From contig CAJNOQ010003239.1 in the NCBI GenBank assembly GCA_905250885.1, positions 1 to 20,910 on the forward strand: DNA of 20,910 nt, given 5' to 3'. Origin of the DNA: Didymodactylos carnosus. Its lineage: Eukaryota; Rotifera; Eurotatoria; Philodinida; Philodinidae. Each line of letters starts with the position of its first letter. The stretch's first letter is position 1. The position numbers and the translations under genes were made by a program. Below, in pieces: positions 19,957 to 20,910 of this stretch. Below the pieces are notes generated by a model. The model was not told the DNA's origin and did not search any database. It saw nothing but the letters and a program-made list of their open reading frames with translations.

Positions 19957-20720
19957 TTGGAACCTCGGTGTGTAACCAATCGATGGAGCGCACCGAGATG
20001 TTTATGTAAAACGATTGTCATCGTTCTCGAACTAGATATGGCAGCGAAATTCAAATTTTACTTTGAGAATGGGTTTTGGGAGCCTAAAGTGTGCGTTTTC
20101 GCGATCTTGCCTACAGTATCTCTGCGTGAAAGCATTTTGAATCGAAATGTGAGTGCGGAAAATCTTCAACTCATGGAACATAGACACTTTCACATACGGA
20201 ATCGAACGGATGTGTCAAAAATTGAAAAAAATAAAGATTTTCAGGTCGGTTTTTCTAAGCTCTGGAGCGTAAAATCGCTCAGGACCTTGTGCAGAGCTTC
20301 GCTTCAGGAAAAAATTATAGAAAAAAAACTATAGGAACAAAAATTGTTCAGAATCAAATTTTATACCCGATGAGCGGAGGAAATTTTGAAATTTTGAAAA
20401 CACGACTTTCAAATCGAAATTTATGAAAAATTCGACTGTTAAAAAGTGTTTTAGGATTTAAAAATCGAGTTTTCAAAATTTCAAAAATTCCTCCGCTCAT
20501 CCGGTGTATAATTTGATTCTGAACAACATTTGTAACGAAACTTTTGTTCCAAAATGCATCCCTGAAGCGAAATCGTGCTCAAAGTTTTTCAGAAATATTT
20601 TTTGCTCCGGATGGTGAATCGTCCAAGTAAAACAGCGTCAGAAAACAATGAAAATTCTTCTTTGGTACATCTCGATGTGCCCGAGCGATCAGCGCAAGAA
20701 TTAGCGTTCCATTTCAAAAA
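19957..20720. mobile_element. Imperfect long inverted-repeat element at the right side of the window
   Basis: The core arms at about 20345-20405 and 20464-20525 share TTGTTCAGAATCAAATT, GATGAGCGGAGGAA and TTTGAAATTTTGAAAAC in inverted order around a loop of about 60 bp. Outer segments also pair: TTCGCTTCAGG near 20298 with its complement near 20562, TC-GGAGC near 20261 with 20605, and a CG-GCACC/TCGAGATGT segment near 19990 with 20670, so the whole is about 760 bp with indels. The left half carries a 125-codon open frame without a convincing start (19957-20334), unrecognised. Confidence 0.65.
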
Positions 20721-20776
20721 AAAAATTCTATAGAAATTTTAAAAAATGGACAAAACGGGTAATAGTAAAACATGAA

Positions 20777-20910
20777 GACACCCACAGACACCCACAGACA
20801 GCCACAAACAGCCACAGACAGCTGCACAGACAGCACACATACAACCACAGACAGCTACACAGACATCCAAACACAGACATCCATACACAGACATCCATGG
20901 ATCAGACATC
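20777..20910. repeat. Degenerate tandem array of ACAGACA-type units at right edge
   Basis: Units close to CACAGACACC, CACAGACAGC and CACAGACATCC (about 10-13 bases) repeat to the end of the window with substitutions and changing spacing, so the array is an imperfect minisatellite that continues outside. No coding or telomeric character is seen. Confidence 0.85.

Noticed and set aside
1-20910. tRNA genes, intact rRNA genes, CRISPR arrays, bacterial operon signals, riboswitches
   Set aside because: I saw no cloverleaf with a GGTTCRA box, no direct-repeat/spacer array and no bacterial-type gene organisation; intron-rich animal genes make bacterial features unlikely.

Overview
The window looks like nuclear DNA of a small invertebrate animal. 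It is AT-rich and carries five genes that can be recognised as orthologues of conserved animal proteins. Most introns are very short (about 55-85 bp), and a few are swollen to 200-1300 bp. This architecture would fit a bdelloid rotifer, but that placement is inference; the sequence supports 'metazoan with compact introns' firmly and the phylum only weakly.

Layout, left to right. (1) 48-1221, minus strand: the 5' end of CMTR1 (mRNA cap 2'-O-methyltransferase), with its nuclear-localisation stretch and G-patch; the methyltransferase domain lies off the left edge. (2) 1222-3121: gene-poor DNA. (3) 3122-6294, minus: a complete GPS1/CSN1 (COP9 signalosome subunit 1) in three exons with one 1292-bp intron. 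(4) 6295-9319: a 3-kb gene-poor block with a perfect small hairpin, a possible gene remnant, and a 606-bp near-perfect palindrome whose two 283-bp arms carry the same short ORF pointing inward. (5) 9320-11803, plus: ANGEL2-type endonuclease/exonuclease/phosphatase protein in six exons, with an acidic tandem repeat inside the catalytic domain. (6) 12176-17331, plus: complete 15-exon IGHMBP2 (SMUBP2) helicase with R3H and AN1 domains plus an extra C2HC finger; intron 9 contains a long inverted-repeat element. (7) 17332-18278: 3' flank plus another inverted-repeat element. (8) 18279-19524, plus: the N-terminal part of LRPPRC (mitochondrial PPR protein), which stops being recognisable after about 415 residues. 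(9) 19525-20910: repeat DNA with a fourth inverted-repeat element and a degenerate tandem array running off the right edge.

Four of the five genes act on RNA or its translation: cap methylation, CCR4-family RNA processing, a ribosome/tRNA-associated helicase and mitochondrial mRNA stability. The exception is the signalosome subunit. In an animal genome this is probably coincidence rather than an operon: each gene has its own flanks and the strands differ. The most distinctive feature is a series of four sequence-unrelated long inverted repeats in the right-hand 13 kb, ranging from nearly identical arms to heavily decayed ones.
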